The notes under the pieces: model-generated
What the model was told of the DNA's origin: nothing
Database searches by the model: none
What the model saw: only the letters and a program-made list of their open reading frames with translations
NCBI GenBank assembly: GCA_000727475.1
Contig: KL647290.1
Location: 207,638 to 271,637 of the forward strand
Origin: Sarcocystis neurona
Taxonomy: Eukaryota; Apicomplexa; Conoidasida; Eucoccidiorida; Sarcocystidae
DNA length: 64,000 bases
Direction: 5' to 3'
Made by a program: the position numbers and the translations under genes
In this document: one piece after another, positions 61,514-64,000 of the stretch
Layout of the letters: each line of letters begins with the position of its first letter
Numbering within the stretch: the stretch's first letter is position 1

Positions 61514-63533
61514 ATGCTGCTGCAGCTCCCCGCTGTAGCGCTGACGACGATTTTGCTCTTGCTGCTGTTGCCACAGGGACCTCAGCAAGCAGCAGCACAG
61601 CTGAAATTTGCCGCTATCGGCAACTGGGGTTTTGAATCCGGCAGCCAGCAGCAAGTCGCCGACACTCTCAAGCAAGTAGCTCGCGCTGAGCATCTCAGCT
61701 TCCTAGTCAGCCCAGGATCAAATTTTGCTGGTGGTGTCAGTGGCCCCGCCGATCCCAAGTGGAAACGCCTCTTCGAAGATGTATATTCCGACCCTGCAGC
61801 TGCTTTGAAAATGCCCTTTTTCACCGTCCTCGGCGCGGAAGACTGGAGCGGCGACTACACAGCGGAGGCCCTTCGCACCGAGGTAGCCTACTCTCCCACC
61901 GGAAAGTACACGAGCACCGGCGCCGGCAGCACCCCTGCAGGAACAGGAGAAACAGCAGAACAGGAAGCAGAGAAGGAAGAAGAAAGCGCCACAGCTGCTG
62001 CCGATGCCACTGCAGCAAGGGAAACTCAAATTGCAGAGACGTATCCCAAGTGGACTCTGCCCAACTGGTGGTACCACTACTTAATGCACTTTCCTGCCAG
62101 CACGGGTAAGGACTGAAGGAGCACACGCAGGAGGCGATGCAAAGGGAAACGAGCAAAGGAACAAAAAAAGAAACAGGGAGAGCAAAACGACAAAACATCA
62201 CTTGAGGGGCAGGGACAGGGAACCTGGATTGGATAGTCACTCTTTGATACGGCAGTGTGAACGTACGATTCTACATATATATATGTATATACACGTGTGA
62301 ACACGCGTGGTTTGAGAAAAGCTCCCTTGCGTTTCCCAGAGAGATAAAAAATCAGATTCACTCTATGCGGAGGCATGTATGCATGTTGGAAGCTCCCCGT
62401 AGGAGAAGACAACATCACACACAGTTATATATCATTTCTTTTGTACACGCACAAACACGCAGCTGTATTCGTCTGTATAAAAACTGTTTACACGCAGCTG
62501 ATTTGTACGTTTGGAGCCTCCACTTGTCTATGTAGAGACACTCGTAGCGTTGGCGCACGTAGACTGACGACTGTGGCTCTGCTTCAACAAAATGCGAAAC
62601 GCTGCTTCTCTTCGCTTGGAAGAAGACAACTCAGAAGAGAACACTTCACGTGTGCCTATATATGGAAACAAACGTACGTGCACACATATCTACTTTTTCC
62701 TTGTCACCTGCACCAAGAGGTCTACACGCGTATGTAGAGAGACACTCGACGCAAAGCGTTCTGCAAACTCTCTTCTGGCCGCCGCTGCAGGAGTGGCTTG
62801 AACTGCGCGCGCTGTAATATGACAGTAACAGAGTAGTCAGAATACGGTTGTACGCCCACAACATTTCGCATAGCGACACACATCTCCGTGTGATATCCCC
62901 ATCTTGCACTGTGCCTAAACGTAGTTGTCTCACCTTCCGGCCGTACACGATAAACGTCTACATTTACACACACTAATTTATATACATATGTGTATAGTTA
63001 TACATGTGTATATGCCTCAGTGTTTGTAAAGGTACGAATGTGTATGCTTGTGTTTGTGTGTAATATATGCTCCCACGTGTGTCTGTGCTAAAGACGTGAT
63101 AAAAGCATACAGGTGTTGCCGGAACAGCGTTGCAAGTCCAGCTGGGGTGGAAAGTTTGGGCAAATCTCGATGCAGCGCTGTAGCCGCAAAACGTTGCTGC
63201 TGCCTTCTTCCTCCTTTGCGCTCAGGCTCGGCCTTCATCAACTCGGGGCACAAGGACATGAGTGTGGGCCTAATATTTTTGGATACGTGGGTGCTGTCGT
63301 CCTCCTTTCCGTTCTCCGACATAAGGGCCAAGGCATGGGAAGACGCAGAGAAGACACTTTCTCTTGCACCGAAGCTCCTGGATTACATCATCGTCGTAAC
63401 GGATCGACCAGTTTACTCCAGCGGCTCTTCCAAAGGCGATTCCACACTTCAGTACTACTTGAAACCGCTGCTTGAGAAGGCAGATGTCGACTTACTCATT
63501 TCTGGATACGACTTCAGCCAAGAAGTCATCGTG
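61514..63533 (+). CDS. GAP50: Glideosome-associated protein 50 (3' partial)
   Basis: Membrane anchor of the myosin A glideosome in the inner membrane complex, with a luminal purple-acid-phosphatase fold. Exon 1 is 61514-62105 and exon 2 is 63226-63533. They join in phase 1 across a GTAAGG donor and a CTCAG acceptor; exon 2 ends phase 0 at a GTACGG donor. The chosen ATG starts a clean signal peptide (MLLQLPAVALTTILLLLLLP, then QGPQQAAAQ) just before the fold. Blocks shared with Plasmodium GAP50: LSFLVSPGSNFAGGVSGP, LFEDVYSDP, MPFFTVLGAEDWSGDY, YPKWTLPNWWYHYLMHF, GHKDMSVGLIFLDTWVLSS, DYIIVVTDRPVYSSGSSKG and YYLKPLLEKADVDLLISGY. A Glu/Ala-rich insertion (about residues 135-175) precedes YPKW. 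Metal-site positions are degenerate (GNWG at 36-39, GYD at 291-293). The rest of the fold and the C-terminal membrane span were not found before the window ends. Confidence 0.95.
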
Positions 63534-64000
63534 GTACGGATTTAGACTTAACCATATATCTATGTATTTTTGGATGCATGCGTCCACCTAGCCGCAGTGT
63601 GTGCTTCCACACTTTGTCACTAGAATCCCTACGATGTGCACATGGAAGTTGTGGTAAGGACGTGTATGTATATACGCATACATTTAGAAGATGCAACCGG
63701 GACAACTGTCTGTGTACCGACGTATGTATTTCTACTCGAAACCGCTGCATCGAATCAATAGAGGGAGCTGAGCATTGCTGGCATGAGCTGGGCATTGACC
63801 AGTCGTTCAAAGTTAATGCACGTTCTTGTGTCACGTGTGGCGCGTCTGCTTGTATATTCGTGTGTGCACACTGCGAACACACGTAAGTGGAGCAAGGAAA
63901 TGGTAGGCAGGAAGATACTGGACAAGCGCACCGAAACACGTGGAAAGTTGACATCAATGACAGAATACGACAGTGAAGCAAATTAGTCGTCCTAGAGACT

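Noticed and set aside
1..64000. CRISPR arrays, bacterial operons, insertion sequences, telomeric repeats
   Set aside because: Regular repeats here are eukaryotic micro- and minisatellites without unique equal-length spacers. No transposase, reverse transcriptase or telomere-type heptamer array was seen.

Overview
This window is nuclear DNA of a coccidian apicomplexan, most likely Eimeria or a close relative. Three things point there. CAG/CTG trinucleotide runs occur throughout. The encoded proteins carry long Gln/Ala/Ser/Asn homopolymer insertions. Repeat-choked stretches of TATATG, TACA and CTG alternate with ordinary repeat-poor DNA, the R/P segmentation known from Eimeria tenella. The gene content is also apicomplexan, including the glideosome protein GAP50. 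The species cannot be set from sequence alone.

Four genes were identified by reading conserved protein blocks and checking that splice phases agree. (1) F-actin capping protein beta subunit, + strand, about 1.26-14.10 kb, in at least six small exons separated by introns of 80 bp to 3.5 kb. Its N-terminal exons and C-terminal exon are not secured, and a 697-base assembly gap (11647-12343) falls in or next to one exon. (2) A ZRANB2-like RanBP2-type zinc-finger/RS-domain splicing protein, - strand, 24984-22960, apparently intronless. (3) A cytosolic Hsp110-family chaperone, - strand, 53019 to about 32.8 kb. Ten exons join in perfect phase into a protein of about 870 residues, and roughly 87% of the 20-kb locus is intron. 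(4) Glideosome-associated protein 50 (GAP50), + strand, from 61514; exon 2 ends at 63533 and the gene runs off the right edge.

Layout: 0-14 kb capping protein beta with repeat-filled introns; 14-18.6 kb repeats plus GC-rich open frames of uncertain status; 18.6-22.5 kb repeat-poor DNA with no recognised gene; 22.9-25.0 kb the zinc-finger gene; 25-27.5 kb repeat-poor, no gene seen; 27.5-31 kb CAG/CTG-rich block with a possible unassigned - strand gene; 31-53 kb Hsp110; 53-58 kb mostly repeat-poor; 58-61.5 kb CTG-rich block with uncertain open frames; 61.5-64 kb GAP50.

The genes are not an operon. Two (capping protein beta and GAP50) belong to the actin-based gliding machinery, one is a housekeeping chaperone and one a splicing factor. 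The most notable pattern is strand polarity. In the identified genes, coding exons carry (CAG)n on the sense strand, while introns carry (CTG)n on the sense strand, often running directly into the 3' splice site. Several introns also contain private 60-250-bp satellites.
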